Assembly (NCBI GenBank): GCA_036897485.1
Contig: JAYMTF010001972.1
Location: forward strand, 1-20,381
Direction: 5' to 3'
DNA length: 20,381 bases
DNA from: Pelargonium nanum
Lineage: Eukaryota; Streptophyta; Magnoliopsida; Geraniales; Geraniaceae
Position 1 is the first letter of the stretch, and every line of letters starts with the position of its first letter. Under the pieces are notes generated by a model. That model was not told where the DNA came from, searched no databases, and saw only the letters and a program-made list of their open reading frames with translations. This document shows positions 20,145 through 20,381 of this stretch, piece after piece. The position numbers were made by a program, and so were the translations under genes.

Positions 20145-20381
20145 GCTTATGACATGAGAAATAGAGAGAGAATTATCCATAGTCTAACTATGTCCTTAAT
20201 AATGAGTTATAGTGAATTTTTTATTTTTATAATCATGTACATTTTAGTCATTTCAAAAATTAGTTTTTAATTAATTTTGTTTTTGTTTTATGATTTAAAA
20301 GTGTTTCTCTTAGCTTTTGTTAGCAAACAATCATAGCTTTTATAAGTTGTTTGAAGCCACTTCTAACTTCTAAGAAGTGTT
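19974..20381 (+). mobile_element. Second copy of the TIR family, cut by the window edge
   Basis: The copy opens with GGCCTTGTTTGGTAACACTACT at 19977 and shares TGTCACATAAGC with the 983-bp element. Its last 60 bases (TTTATAAGTTGTTTGAAGCC to the final GTGTT) parallel the end of that element just before its 3' terminal repeat. The window therefore appears to stop five bases into the right terminal repeat, giving an element of about 420 bp. No coding capacity is seen. Confidence 0.6.

Overview
The window is nuclear DNA from a flowering plant, most likely a eudicot. The evidence is two intron-containing genes with GT-AG splice sites, AT-rich intergenic DNA, and small plant-type repeats (tRNA-derived SINEs, a Helitron end, foldback and hAT-like elements). 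Species cannot be fixed from the sequence. Both recognisable genes lie on the minus strand.

Layout: positions 708-3877 hold a complete six-exon gene for a receptor-like cytoplasmic kinase of subfamily VII, closest to the PBL34/PBL35/PBL36 group (490 residues). Its probable leader and promoter run to about 4490 and contain a 57-codon upstream ORF. Positions 12481-14296 hold a complete two-exon gene for a class I HD-Zip transcription factor of the ATHB13/ATHB23/ATHB20/HAT7 clade (299 residues), with a candidate 14-codon upstream ORF and a SINE-like pair in its only intron.

The remainder has no convincing protein gene. Positions 4854-5022 are a tRNA-derived SINE. Positions 8166-8757 are a candidate short Helitron. 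Positions 9097-9510 are a foldback element built from tandem units in both arms. Positions 9701-10220 are a decayed element with GC-rich GGACC-type ends. From 18895 to the window end lies a nest of TIR elements sharing the terminus GGGCTTGTTTGGTAACAC, including one 983-bp copy with perfect 21-bp terminal inverted repeats and a second copy cut off by the window edge. Several short tandem duplications lie between these.

The two genes have no evident functional link: one is a membrane-associated signalling kinase of the immune-receptor type, the other a nuclear regulator of growth and stress responses. No operon-like, CRISPR or prokaryotic system is present. The most promising items are the two upstream ORFs, an internal MGSCLS start-like motif in the kinase, an HD-Zip consensus site inside the HD-Zip gene's own intron, and the nested inverted and tandem structures of the repeats. 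I did not find a convincing new biological system.
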